From the NCBI GenBank assembly GCA_963696675.1, contig CAVOLM010000024.1, forward strand, positions 1 to 64,000: a stretch of DNA of 64,000 nt, written 5' to 3'. Below the pieces are notes generated by a model. That model was not told where the DNA came from and did not search any database. It saw only the letters and a program-made list of their open reading frames with translations. Source of the stretch: DATBVX01 sp963696675. Lineage in GTDB: Bacteria > Pseudomonadota > Gammaproteobacteria > Steroidobacterales > Steroidobacteraceae. A program made the position numbers and the translations under genes. How positions within the stretch are numbered: position 1 is the first letter of the stretch; each line of letters begins with the position of its first letter. Shown in pieces: positions 9,060-19,118 of the stretch.

Positions 9060-9617
9060 ATGCTTGAAGACATCAAGAAGGACGCCGTGCAGCGCATGGC
9101 AAAGTGCGTCGTGGCGTTTCGTAATGACCTCAAGAAACACCGCACCGGGCGTGCACATCCGAGCCTGGTCGAGCACCTGAAGGTGGAGTATTACGGCAAC
9201 GACGTGCCGCTGATGCAGGTCGCCAGCATCAACGTCGAGGATGCTCGCACGCTGGCGGTCAGCCCGTGGGACAAGTCCATGGTCCAGGTGATCGAAAAGG
9301 CGATCATGAAGTCCGACCTGGGGCTCACGCCGGCTACAGCCGGCCAGGTGATCCGGATTCCGCTGCCGCCCCTGACCGAAGAGCGTCGCCGGGAACTCAC
9401 CAAGGTGGTCCGCGCCGAGGCGGAAAGCGCCCGTGTTCACGTTCGCAACGTGCGTCGCGACGTCATGAACGAACTCAAAGAACGGCTCAAGAAGAAACTC
9501 ATTTCCCAGGACGACGATCGGCGCGCCCATGAAGAGGTGCAGAAGCTCACCGATAAGCACGTGGCGGAAATCGATCAGGTGCTTGCCGAAAAAGAGAAGG
9601 AGCTGATGCAAGTCTGA
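9060..9617 (+). CDS. frr: Ribosome recycling factor
   Basis: RRF splits post-termination ribosomes with EF-G. Intact 185-residue protein, exactly the family size. Landmarks are the RTGRAHPSLVEHLKVEYYG block (residues ~29-47), GNDVPLMQVASINVEDARTL, and the three-helix-bundle C-terminus with RIPLPPLTEERRRELTKVV. The ATG at 9060 has no strong Shine-Dalgarno. It sits between pyrH and uppS as in most Proteobacteria. Confidence 0.97.
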   Translation: MLEDIKKDAVQRMAKCVVAFRNDLKKHRTGRAHPSLVEHLKVEYYGNDVPLMQVASINVEDARTLAVSPWDKSMVQVIEKAIMKSDLGLTPATAGQVIRIPLPPLTEERRRELTKVVRAEAESARVHVRNVRRDVMNELKERLKKKLISQDDDRRAHEEVQKLTDKHVAEIDQVLAEKEKELMQV

Positions 9618-9625
9618 CCGCGCCG

Positions 9626-10375
9626 ATGTCCCGACCGCTCCCCGCCACCGTCCCGAACTCACTGCCGCGTCACGTCGCCATCATCATGGATGGCAACGGG
9701 CGTTGGGCACAGGCGCGCGGTCAGATGCGTCATGCGGGCCACAAGGCTGGTCTGGGTCCGGTGCGTATGGTGATCGAGGCCTGTGCCGATATTGGCATCG
9801 AGGTCCTGACGCTGTTCGCGTTTTCGAGCGAAAACTGGCGCCGACCCGCCGACGAGGTCAGCCGCCTGATGGAATTGTTCATGGAAGCGCTCGACCGCGA
9901 GGTAGCCGAGCTCAACGCGCAGGGCGTGCGCGTACGTTTCATCGGCGAACGGCGCTTCCTGTCGGTCCGCCTGCAGAGCCGGCTGAATGAAGCCGAGGAC
10001 CTGACACGAGGCAACCGCAAGCTCAACCTCGTGCTTGCGGTCGGCTATGGCGGGCGCTGGGATGTCGCGCAGGCGGCCCGCGCTCTTGCGCGGCGCTGTA
10101 CGAGCGGGGCGCTGGCGCCTGATGCAATCGACGAAACACTCATCCAGTCAGAGCTGGCTCTGGGCGAGCTGCCGGATCCTGACCTGTTCATTCGCACCGG
10201 TGGTGAGCGGCGCATCAGCAACTTCCTGCTCTGGAACCTGGCGTACACGGAACTGTATTTCTCCGACACGCTGTGGCCGGACTTCGATCGTGGCGAGTTC
10301 GATCGGGCGCTGGAATTTTTCGCCGGGCGGCAGCGCCGCTTCGGCATGACGGATGCGCACGTGGTCGCGCGCTGA
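9626..10375 (+). CDS. uppS: Undecaprenyl diphosphate synthase (cis-prenyltransferase)
   Basis: Makes the C55 lipid carrier for peptidoglycan and O-antigen by adding IPP units to FPP. Intact, 249 residues. The catalytic MDGNGRWA motif is near residues 22-29, AFSSENWRRP near 68-77, and the C-terminal RTGGERRISNFLLWN is present; together these define the cis-prenyltransferase family. Its stop overlaps the cdsA start (TGATG at 10373-10377), indicating translational coupling. Confidence 0.97.
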   Translation: MSRPLPATVPNSLPRHVAIIMDGNGRWAQARGQMRHAGHKAGLGPVRMVIEACADIGIEVLTLFAFSSENWRRPADEVSRLMELFMEALDREVAELNAQGVRVRFIGERRFLSVRLQSRLNEAEDLTRGNRKLNLVLAVGYGGRWDVAQAARALARRCTSGALAPDAIDETLIQSELALGELPDPDLFIRTGGERRISNFLLWNLAYTELYFSDTLWPDFDRGEFDRALEFFAGRQRRFGMTDAHVVAR

Positions 10376-11190
10376 TGCTCAGGCAGCGGATTCTCACCGC
10401 CGTCGTGCTGGGCCTGGCGCTGCTCGCCGTGATCCTGTGGCTGCCGGCCGAAGCGGCGCTCGCGGTGTTCGCGGCGGTGGTACTCGCGGGCGCGTGGGAA
10501 TGGTCGGTGTTCGCGCGCTTCCCGGCCGTGACGGCGCGTTGGGGGTATGTCCTCGCTGTCGCACTCGCGATGATGCTGGTGTGGTTTTACTCGCAGAGCG
10601 AACGGCACCTGCATACCCTGCTGTTCATAGCGCTTGTCTGGTGGATTCTCGCGTTTTTCTGGGTGAGCCTCGCGCCTGCGTCTCAAAGCCGCGCAGGCGT
10701 CGCGGGGAGCGGGCTGCTCGTGCTGGTACCTGCGTGGGTGGCAATCTCTCATCTGTATCTGCAGCCCGGCGCCGGTCTTTCGACCCGTGGACCGCAACTC
10801 GTGCTGTTCCTGCTGTTGCTGGTCTGGGCGGCCGACACGGGAGCGTTTTTTGCCGGCCGGCACTTCGGCCGAATCAAACTGGCGCCCCAGGTCAGTCCCA
10901 GCAAGACGTGGGAGGGTGTGTTGGGTGGGCTTGCCGCTGCCGTGGCCGTCGCCGCCATCGGGGCGTGGTGGTTCAACTTGCGGCGCGTCGCGTTCCTCTC
11001 ATTGTGCGTAGCGGTCGTGCTGATCTCGATCGTCGGCGACCTGACCGAGAGCATGTTCAAGCGCTACGCGGGATTGAAGGACAGCGGATCGGTATTTCCC
11101 GGACACGGCGGTGTTCTGGATCGCATCGACAGCATTACCGCGGCGGCTCCGACGTTCTTGCTAGGGCTGAGCTGGATGGAATCTCCATGA
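10375..11190 (+). CDS. cdsA: Phosphatidate cytidylyltransferase (CDP-diglyceride synthase)
   Basis: Integral inner-membrane enzyme forming CDP-diacylglycerol from phosphatidate and CTP, the branch point of phospholipid synthesis. It has about eight hydrophobic segments and the complete C-terminal CDS signature: SPSKTWEGVLGG, then SMFKRYAGLKDSG and FPGHGGVLDRIDS. The start is ATG 10375, sharing its A with the uppS TGA. It ends at TGA 11188-11190 inside the dxr start (ATGA). 271 residues, normal size. Confidence 0.96.
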   Translation: MLRQRILTAVVLGLALLAVILWLPAEAALAVFAAVVLAGAWEWSVFARFPAVTARWGYVLAVALAMMLVWFYSQSERHLHTLLFIALVWWILAFFWVSLAPASQSRAGVAGSGLLVLVPAWVAISHLYLQPGAGLSTRGPQLVLFLLLLVWAADTGAFFAGRHFGRIKLAPQVSPSKTWEGVLGGLAAAVAVAAIGAWWFNLRRVAFLSLCVAVVLISIVGDLTESMFKRYAGLKDSGSVFPGHGGVLDRIDSITAAAPTFLLGLSWMESP

Positions 11191-12403
11191 AAGGCGTCGT
11201 CATCCTGGGCTCCACGGGGAGTGTCGGCGCGAGCACGCTCGATGTGATCGCGCGCCATCGCGACGCACTGCGGGTTGTGGCGCTGACGGCGAGGTCCAAC
11301 GACGCTCGGCTCTTCGAACAATGCCTCGAGCATCGCCCGGATCTGGCTGTGCTGGTGCGACTGGGTCGCGGCCGCCCGATTGGCTGAGCGGTTGAAGTCC
11401 GCCGGTCTCGCAACGCGCGTGCTGCGCGGTGAAGCAGCTCTCGAAGAGGTCGTGCGCCTGCCTGAAACCGACGTGGTGATGGCGGCGATCGTCGGGGCGG
11501 CAGGACTTCTGCCGACGCTTGCCGCCGCCCGGGCGGGAAAGCGATTGCTGCTCGCCAACAAGGAAGCACTGGTGATGTCGGGGAGCCTGTTGATCGAGGC
11601 CGTGCGCGCGAGCGGCGCTCAGCTCATCCCGATCGACAGCGAGCACAACGCCATCTTCCAGTGCCTGCCGTCAGCCGCAATTGCCGGACAACGCCCGCCG
11701 GGCTTGCGCCGGATCCTGCTCACCGCTTCGGGCGGACCCTTCCTGAGCACGCCATCCGCGGAATTGTGCAGGGTGACGCCCGAACAGGCCTGCGCGCATC
11801 CGAACTGGGTGATGGGACGCAAGATATCAGTGGACTCGGCGACTCTGATGAACAAGGGCCTGGAGCTGATCGAGGCCTGCTGGCTGTTCGGCGTGACGCC
11901 GGATCGACATCGAAGTGGTCGTTCATCCGCAAAGCGTGGTGCATTCGATGGTCGAGTACCTCGATGGCTCGGTGCTGGCGCAACTCGGCAACCCGGACAT
12001 GCGCACACCGATTTCACATGCGCTGTCCTGGCCGGAGCGCTGGGAATCTGGAGTAGAACCGCTGGATATCGTCGGGCTGGGACGATTGACGTTCGAGGCT
12101 CCCGATCTGGAGCGTTTTCCATGTCTGCGCCTGGCACAGCGTGCCGCGCGCGCGGGAGGTACCATGCCGGCCATTCTGAACGCCGCGAACGAAGCCGCAG
12201 TGCAAGCATTTCTGGAGGGCCATCTGAACTTTACGTCCATCCCGATGGTCATTGAGGGCGTGCTCAACTGCTCGGCAGCGGCGCCCGTGCCGAACCTGGA
12301 AACCATTCTTGCCGCTGACCGCGCGGCGCGGCAGGCTGCCGCGAACCTGATTGCGCGCCTGGATGGTGCGGCCCCTGACTCGGTTGCGGGAGCCCTAGCC
12401 TGA
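11187..12403 (+). CDS. dxr: 1-deoxy-D-xylulose 5-phosphate reductoisomerase (two frame breaks)
   Basis: Second step of the MEP isoprenoid pathway (DXP to MEP, NADPH). The NADPH motif VVILGSTGSVGASTLDVI opens the protein. The metal/substrate regions are LLANKEALVMSG, PIDSEHNAIFQCL, LTASGGPF, HPNWVMGRKISVDSATLMNKGLE and VVHPQSVVHSMVEY. N-terminal, middle and C-terminal parts lie in frames 0, +1 and +2, with shifts near 11355-11380 and 11900-11915; both fit single inserted bases. All catalytic residues are present, so I treat it as a functional gene damaged in the sequence. Stop TGA 12401-12403 overlaps the rseP ATG. Confidence 0.94.
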
Positions 12404-13755
12404 TGCCGGTTGCCATCTCGATCCTCGCCTTCATCGTCGCGATCAGCGTCCTGGTCGCCGTGCACGAGTTTGGTCATTTCTGGGTCGCGCAAGACGACTC
12501 GGCTTCAAGGTGCTGCGCTTTTCGATCGGCTTCGGCCGGCCGCTATGGATGCGCACCGCGGGCGCCGATCGCACCGAGTATGTGATCGCCGCGATCCCGC
12601 TCGGCGGTTATGTGAAGCTTCTCGACGAACGCGAGGGACCGGTCGCCGCGGCGGAGCTCGATCGTTCCTTCACGCGTCGGCCGGTCTGGCAGCGGCTCCT
12701 GGTACTGAGCGCCGGGCCCGCGTTCAACTTCCTGTTCGCGATCATCGCCTACTGGGTTTTGTTCATGTGGGGTGTGCCGCAAACACATCCGGTGGTCGGT
12801 GACGTCGTACTCAACTCGCACGCCGCGCAGGCAGGCCTGAAGCCGCGCGACGAGATCCTGCGGGTCGGCGATCAGCGAACGGCGGATCCCAAGGCCGTGA
12901 TCTTTGCGTTGCTCGAGGATCTGCTGGACGACGGCCGCGTGAATCTGCACGTGCGTGGGACTGACAGCGTCGAGCGCGATGTGCAACTCACTGTTACCGG
13001 ATCCTCGCGAGCGGCACGGGCTCACGGAGCCGGGTGCACTCCTGACGGGTATCGGCTTTGACTTCCGCGCGCCGGAAGTGCCACCGATCGTCGACAAGCC
13101 GGTTCCCGACGGTCCCGCCGAGCAGGCAGGCATCAAGTCCGGCGATCGGGTGCTCGCGGTCGATGAGCATCCGGTTGCGACCAGCACTGAGTTTCGCGAC
13201 TACATCAGCAAGCGCCCCGGCGAGCGGGTGATCCTGACGCTGCGGGGTAGCGACGGAGAGCGCAATGTCGCGGTCACGATTCGCGCTGAGCAGGAAGGCG
13301 CGAGCACCGTGGGACGAATCGGCGTCGAGTTGCAACGCGCCGAACTCGAGCGCCTCGGGCCATTCGCCGCTCTTGGGCGCGCGGGCGGCGAGACCTGGAT
13401 CATGTCTCAGCTCACCGTGAGCATGCTGTGGAACATGATCATGGGGCGCGTCTCGGTGAAGAATATCAGCGGCCCGATCAACATCGCGGCATTCGCCGGT
13501 GAAACCGCGCGCGTCGGGCTGCGGCCGTTCCTGACGTTCCTGGCCATCGTCAGCATCAGCCTCGGCGTGCTCAACCTGCTGCCGATACCGATCCTGGATG
13601 GGGGCCAGATGCTGTTCCAGGTGATCGAGCTCGCCAAGGGCAGTCCGTTGTCGGAGCGTGCGCAGGTGTTCGGTCAGCAGGTCGGCATCGCCCTGTTGCT
13701 GCTGCTGATGAGTCTCGCGTTCTACAACGACATTACCTCGCGCTTCTTGAACTAG
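12403..13755 (+). CDS. rseP: RseP site-2 metalloprotease (two frame breaks)
   Basis: Inner-membrane zinc protease that cleaves the transmembrane segment of the anti-sigma factor RseA, releasing sigma-E; rseA is in this same window at 50110. The HEFGHFWVA zinc motif is near residue 22, the second-ligand motif NLLPIPILDGGQ is near the C-terminus, and two PDZ domains lie between (GLKPRDEILRVGDQ and GIKSGDRVLAVDEHPV). The frame slips near 12495 (net -1) and near 13010 (net +1), returning to the original frame, which fits two compensating errors. It is followed by bamA, whose client proteins feed the stress signal. Confidence 0.95.
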
Positions 13756-13777
13756 AACCCACGAGAACGGGCCCTTA

Positions 13778-16183
13778 ATGATTCGCAAGCTCATTGCGCT
13801 GTTCCTGTGCCTGCTCGCCGCGCGCGTGGTCGCGCAAACGGGCGTCGAGGACGAGTTCACGGTCGGCGACATTCGTGTCGAGGGACTGCAGCGCATCTCC
13901 GAGGGCACCGTCTACAACTACCTGCCGGTCAATATCGGCGACCGCCTCGACTCGCAGCGCATCCAGGAGGCTTTGCGCGCGCTCTATAAGACGGGATTCT
14001 TCCGCGATGTGGAGCTGCGCCGCGACGGCAATACGCTGGTCGTGGTTGTGCTCGAGCGACCTTCCATCGAGAGTTTCGAGATCAAGGGCAACAAGGACAT
14101 CAAGACCGAGGATCTGCAGAAGAGCCTGCGCAACGTGGGGCTCGCAACCGGCAAGACCTACGATCAGTCAGTGCTCGAGGAAGTCAAGCAGTACCTCACC
14201 GATCAGTACTTCAGCCGCGGCAAGTACGCGGTGCGCGTCGATACCAATGTCGAGGAGCTGCCCGGCAACAAGGTCCGTGTCAGCGTCGACATCGTGGAGG
14301 GCAAGCGCGCCAGGATCCGCCAGATCAACATGGTGGGTAACACGCAGTTCAAGGACAAGGAGCTGCGCGACGACTTCGAGCTCAACACGCCGAACTGGCT
14401 GTCGTTCTATCGTCAGGATGATCGCTACTCGCGCGAATCGTTGCAGGGCGATCTCGAGAAGCTGCGCTCCTATTACATGGACCGCGGTTACGCGAACTTC
14501 CAGATCGAATCCGCGCAGGTTGCCATCGCGCCCGAAAAGGACGACATCTTCATCACCGTCAACGTTCACGAGGGTGATGTGTACAAGATCGGCGAGGTCA
14601 AGCTCGCCGGCACGATGGTGGTTCCCGAGCCGCAGCTCAAACGCCTGATCCTGGTGCGTCCCGGAGATACGTTCTCCAACAAGATGGTGACGCAGTCGCA
14701 GCAGCTCATCACCTATCGACTCGGCGAGCAGGGCTACGCGTTCGCGAAGGTCGACCCGGTCCCGACCGCGGACGACGCCAAGAAGGGAAGTCTCGTTGAC
14801 GTTTTTCGTCGAGCCGGGCAATCGCGTCTATGTGCGTCACATCAACTTCCTCGGAACCTCCGCCATCGACGATGAGGTCCTGCGGCGCGAAATGCGTCAG
14901 ATGGAGGGCGGCTGGTTGTCCAACGCGGCGGTGGAACGCTCCAAGGAGCGCATCCAGCGGCTCCCATACGTCGAGAAGGTCGACTACGAAACCACCCCGG
15001 TACCGGGAGTGGCCGATCAGGTGGACGTCGATTTCAACATCAAGGAAGGACTGCCCGGCCAGTTCGGCGGCGGACTCGGCTACTCGGAATCGCAGGGCAT
15101 CATCCTCAACGGCAACTTCGTCCACAGCAACTTCATGGGCAGTGGCGAACGCATCGCCGCGGAGATCAACGCCGGCAAGTACAGCAAGGTCTACAGTATT
15201 TCGCACACCGACCCCTACCGCAGCATCGACGGCATCGCTCGGACCATCTCGCTGGCCTATCGCGATGTGACGCAGTTCGTTTCGGCCTCATCGGACTTCT
15301 CCACCAAGAATATGACCGCGGGGCTGGACTACTCCTACCCGATCACCGAATACCAGGCGCTGCGCTTCGGGATGTCGGCGTCGCAGAACGAGCTGGTGAC
15401 GACTCTGACCGGGAGCGCGCGGCAGGCGGTCGAGTGGGTGGTGAACAACGGCGATCCATTCGTGCATACGGAGTTCGATGGATTCAGCGACCATCGCGTT
15501 CTTCGGCACCAAGTACAAGGCCTTCGAGCTGGTCGGCGGCTGGAGCTTCGACACGCGCAATCGAGCGATCTTCGCCGATCACGGCACGCGCCATGCGCTG
15601 TCGCTTTCCTATGCGGTTCCCGGCAGCGACGTCGAATACTGGATCGTCAACTACGACTATCTGCAGTTCCTGCCACTGCCAGGACCCTTCACGCTGGCGC
15701 TGATCGGGGACTTCGCGTATGGCGAGGACATCGGCGACACGACTTCGATACCGCCCTACCGTCAGTTCTTTGCCGGCGGGCCGGATTCGGTGCGCGGTTA
15801 CCGGGAAAGCCGGCTGGGCCCGAAAGGACAGTTTCGGCAATCCGTACGGTGGCAATATGAAGGTGGTCGGCCGGGCGGAAATCCTCTTCCCGGTACCGGA
15901 GAAGTGGAAGACGACAGCGCGCATCAGCCTGTTCTTCGATATCGGCAACGTTTTCTCGACCGGCCACGTCAACTTCACGGGCAAGGATGGTGTGACGCCG
16001 GTGGAGTACAAGTTCGCGTATGATGAGTTGAAGCAGTCCGCGGGCATTGCGGCGCAATGGCTGGCGCCGTTGGGGATTTTCCGCTTCAGCTATGCCTTCC
16101 CGTTGAATGCCAGTGAGGGGGATGCCATTCACTTCAAGGACGAAACGGAAGGGTTCCAGTTTTCTATCGGACAGGCGTTTTGA
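13778..16183 (+). CDS. bamA: Outer-membrane protein assembly factor BamA (three frame breaks)
   Basis: BamA inserts beta-barrel proteins into the outer membrane. A signal peptide (MIRKLIALFLCLLAARVVAQ, residues 1-20) precedes five POTRA repeats (first: FTVGDIRVEGLQRISEGTV; last begins around YVRHINFLGTS) and a 16-strand barrel containing the diagnostic VRGYRESRLGP loop-6 motif. The C-terminus ends ...FQFSIGQAF with the terminal Phe recognised by the BAM machine. Shifts near 14795, 15480 and 15840 are all net +1. Total length about 800 residues, as expected. It sits between rseP and skp, the standard order. Confidence 0.95.
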
Positions 16184-16194
16184 GGAAACAATAA

Positions 16195-16800
16195 GTGATC
16201 GGTACACAGCGTTGGTTGTTGAAGTCTCTGGCGGCCGTTGCGCTGCTGGGAGGAGCGGTTCCGGCCGCGCAGGCGCAGCTCAAGATCGGGGTGGTGAGCG
16301 TTCCGCAGCTCATCGAGGAATCGCCGCAGGCGAAAGGTGCGATGCAGGCGCTGCAGGATGAGTTCATGCCGCGCCGGCGCGAGATCGAGAACCAGCAGAA
16401 AGAGCTCAAGGCGCGCGAGGACAAGCTGACGCGCGACAGCGCGGTGATGTCGGAAGCCGAACGTGGCAAGGCGGAAAGGGAGCTGCGCGATGGGCAGCGC
16501 GAATTGCAGCGCCGCCAGAATGAATACGTGGAAGACCTCAACGTGCGCCGCAACGAGGAACTGGGGAAGCTGCAGCGGACCTTGCTGCAGGAAGTGCAGA
16601 CCTATGCGAAGGCGCAGGGCTTCGACCTCGTCGTCGGTGACGGCGTGCTGTACGCCAAGGACAACATCAACATTACGCCTGCGGTGCTCAGCAATCTGCA
16701 GGCGCATTCCAAGAGCGCTCCGGCAGCCGCGCCTGCGGGCACCAAGCCGGGCAGCCGCGCCTCCGGCGCGGCGCCCAAGCCGGCGGAGAAAAAGCCCTGA
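16195..16800 (+). CDS. skp: OmpH/Skp family periplasmic chaperone
   Basis: Skp-type trimeric chaperones hold unfolded outer-membrane proteins in the periplasm. The GTG start at 16195 follows a GAGGA Shine-Dalgarno overlapping the bamA stop. Signal peptide about residues 1-28 (ending AAQAQ), then the conserved KIGVVSVPQLIEESPQAK segment and a long charged coiled coil rich in RREIENQQKELKAREDKL-type heptads. The last ~30 residues are an Ala/Pro/Lys-rich tail (TKPGSRASGAAPKPAEKKP) beyond the usual end, probably disordered. It is located between bamA and lpxD as usual. Confidence 0.92.
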   Translation: MIGTQRWLLKSLAAVALLGGAVPAAQAQLKIGVVSVPQLIEESPQAKGAMQALQDEFMPRRREIENQQKELKAREDKLTRDSAVMSEAERGKAERELRDGQRELQRRQNEYVEDLNVRRNEELGKLQRTLLQEVQTYAKAQGFDLVVGDGVLYAKDNINITPAVLSNLQAHSKSAPAAAPAGTKPGSRASGAAPKPAEKKP

Positions 16801-16821
16801 GCTGAGGAGCTGAGCTCGACC

Positions 16822-17860
16822 GTGGCAATATCCCTGGGCGAGCTGGCGGTACGCTTCGGATGCGAGCTCAAGGGAGATCCGGCGACCCAGGTTGATTGCG
16901 TCGCGACGCTGCAGAATGCGGACTCGCATGCGATCACGTTTCTCGCCAATCCGCGTTATCGCCGACACCTCGCGCAGACGCGCGCCGGGGCAGTGATTCT
17001 CGAGCAGAAACTGGCGGACGCCTGTCCGGTCGCTGCGTTGATCGCAGCTGACCCGTATGCGACCTACGCGCGCATCGCGGCGCTCCTATACCCGGAGCAG
17101 CAATATCCCGCCGGGATCGATTCCTCGGCGCGCATCAGCGCTGATGCCTCGATCCACCCGAGCGCTTCGATCGGACCCAACGTCGTGATCGAGGAGCGCG
17201 TTCGAGTCGGCGAGCGCGTGCGACTCGGTGCCGGCTGCGTGATCATGCGCGACAGCAGCGTGGAGGCGGACAGTCGCCTGACCGCCAACGTGACGCTCTG
17301 TCATGGGGTTCAGCGTCGGAGCCCGCACATTGATCCATCCCGGTGTCGTGATCGGCGCCGATGGTTTCGGCCTCGCGCCTGAGCGGGGCCGCTGGCTCAA
17401 GGTACCGCAGGTCGGCGGCGTGCGGATCGGCAACGACGTGGAAATCGGCGCGAACACGACGATAGATCGCGGCGCAATCGAAGACACCATCATCGATGAC
17501 GGTGTCAAGCTCGACAATCAAATTCAGATCGGGCACAACGTGCACGTCGGTGCGCATACGGCGATCGCCGGCTGCACGGGCGTCTCGGGGAGTACCACTA
17601 TTGGGCGCAATTGCATGATCGCAGGTATGGTCGGCATCGCCGGTCACCTCGAGATCTGCGATGGCGTCGTGATCACCGGCCGGACGCTGGTGAGCCGGTC
17701 GATCACGCGGCCGGGCGTGTACTCAGGGGGGCTGCCCTTCGACGAGGCGCGTCGCTGGCGGCGCAACAGCGCGCGGTTTCGCCACCTCGACGAGCTGGTG
17801 CGCCGTGTCGAGCAGCTCGGCGGTCGGAAAGCTGAACACATCGAAAAGAGGGCGAGGATG
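16822..17860 (+). CDS. lpxD: UDP-3-O-(3-hydroxyacyl)glucosamine N-acyltransferase (one clear frame break)
   Basis: Third step of lipid A synthesis, adding an N-linked hydroxyacyl chain from ACP. The N-terminal uridine-binding domain (LGELAVRFGCELKGD, ITFLANPRYRRHL) is followed by a hexapeptide-repeat beta-helix (GVVIGADGFGLAPERGRW, IDRGAIEDTIIDDGVKLDNQ with the catalytic HNVHVGAHTAIAGC). A +1 shift near 17300 splits it; removing one T in GGGGTTCAGC restores the frame. GTG start with AGGAG 12 nt upstream. In the given sequence no stop separates it from fabZ: a TGA overlapping the fabZ ATG is one frame off, so either a second inserted base lies in the last ~60 nt or the genes are fused. Confidence 0.92.
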
Positions 17861-18337
17861 ACTGAGCCGGCCTACATGGACATCAACGCGGTCCTCAAGC
17901 AGCTGCCGCATCGCTATCCGTTCCTGCTTGTGGATCGGGTGCTCGACTGCACGCCCGGAAAGACCATCCGTGCCCTGAAGAACGTGACGTACAACGAGCC
18001 GTTCTTCACAGGTCACTTCCCGCACCGACCGGTCATGCCCGGCGTCATGATCATCGAGGCGCTGGCTCAGGCCGCCGGAATACTCGCGTTTCGCACTGCG
18101 GGCGTCTTTCCCGACGAGCATTCGCGCTTTTTCTTCGTCGGCATCGACAAGGCGCGATTTCGCAAACCGGTGGAGCCCGGCGATCAGCTGATATTGAAGG
18201 CGGAACTGGTGCGCGCCTTCAAGGGAATCTGGAAGTTTGCGACGGTCGCTGAGGTGGACGGGGAGGAGGTGGCGTCGGCCGAGATGATGGTGACGCCCGA
18301 AGCGCGCGTCGCCACCGCGGCGGCTGATGCACCCAGC
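17858..18337 (+). CDS. fabZ: 3-hydroxyacyl-[ACP] dehydratase
   Basis: FabZ dehydrates 3-hydroxyacyl-ACP in fatty-acid elongation and competes with LpxA/LpxD for the same ACP substrate, hence the clustering. Hot-dog fold with the catalytic sequence LPHRYPFLLVDRVLD, FFTGHFPHRPVMPGVMIIEALAQ (His and Glu) and FFFVGIDKARFRKPVEPGDQL. About 150 residues. The ATG at 17858 has a purine-rich AGAGGGCGAGG directly upstream. The frame continues without a stop into lpxA; a TGA at 18324-18326 in the +1 frame would be the natural end. The end given here is the base before the lpxA ATG. Confidence 0.94.
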
Positions 18338-19108
18338 ATGATCGATCCGCGCGCTGTCATCGATTCGCAGGCCGAGCTGGCCCCGGATGTCGAGGTCGGC
18401 GCGTTCGCGATCATCGGCGCCCAGGTCAGCGTCGGTCCTGGGTGCCGCATCGGCCCGCACGCGGTAGTCAAGGGACCGACCCGGCTCGGCGCCAACAATC
18501 AGATGTTCCAGTTCGCCTCGCTGGGCGATGCGCCGCAGGACAAGAAGTACCAGGGTGAGCCGACCCGCCTCGAGATCGGCGATCACAACACCTTTCGCGA
18601 ATACTGCACGGTCAACCGCGGCACGACGCACGGCGGCGGCGTCACGCGAATCGGCAATGACAACTGGTTCATGGCCTACACACACGTCGCGCACGACAGT
18701 CAGATCGGCGATCACTGTGTCCTCGCGAACTTTGCGACGCTGGGCGGCCACGTGGAGCTCGGTGACTGGGTGATCATGGCGGGTTTTTCCGGGATCCATC
18801 AGTTCTGCAAGGTGGGTGCGCACTGCTTTCTCGCCAACAACACCGCCGTGACGCGCGACGTGCCGCCCTACCTGATGGTCACCGGGCAGCCGGCGCAGCC
18901 GCACAGCATCAATGCAGAGGGCCTCAAGCGGCGCGGTTTTACGCCGGAGCAGATCCGGAACCTGCGCAACGCGTACCGGGTACTGTATCGCTCGGGACTC
19001 AAGCTCGCGGAGGCGGTCGAGCAACTGCAGGCACTCGTGCCGACCCAGCCGGAGCTGAAGATCTTCGTCGATTTTCTGGGACAGACTACGCGTAGCATCG
19101 TGAGGTAG
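18338..19108 (+). CDS. lpxA: UDP-N-acetylglucosamine acyltransferase
   Basis: First committed step of lipid A synthesis, O-acylating UDP-GlcNAc from 3-hydroxyacyl-ACP. Left-handed beta-helix trimer: MIDPRAVIDSQAELAPDVEVG opens it, FQFASLGDAPQDKKYQGEPT is diagnostic, AYTHVAHDSQIGDHCVLAN holds the catalytic His, and the C-terminal helical part has LKRRGFTPEQIRNLRNAY. 256 residues, standard. The start is ATG 18338. Upstream the frame is open into fabZ, so the sequence shows one continuous frame from about 17303 to the TAG at 19106-19108. Confidence 0.95.
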   Translation: MIDPRAVIDSQAELAPDVEVGAFAIIGAQVSVGPGCRIGPHAVVKGPTRLGANNQMFQFASLGDAPQDKKYQGEPTRLEIGDHNTFREYCTVNRGTTHGGGVTRIGNDNWFMAYTHVAHDSQIGDHCVLANFATLGGHVELGDWVIMAGFSGIHQFCKVGAHCFLANNTAVTRDVPPYLMVTGQPAQPHSINAEGLKRRGFTPEQIRNLRNAYRVLYRSGLKLAEAVEQLQALVPTQPELKIFVDFLGQTTRSIVR

Positions 19109-19118
19109 GGGAGACTCT

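Noticed and set aside
8295..9617. A 440-codon frame suggesting a pyrH-frr fusion
   Set aside because: The middle of this frame is the out-of-frame end of pyrH; the real pyrH C-terminus is in the +1 frame and stops at 9030 before frr.
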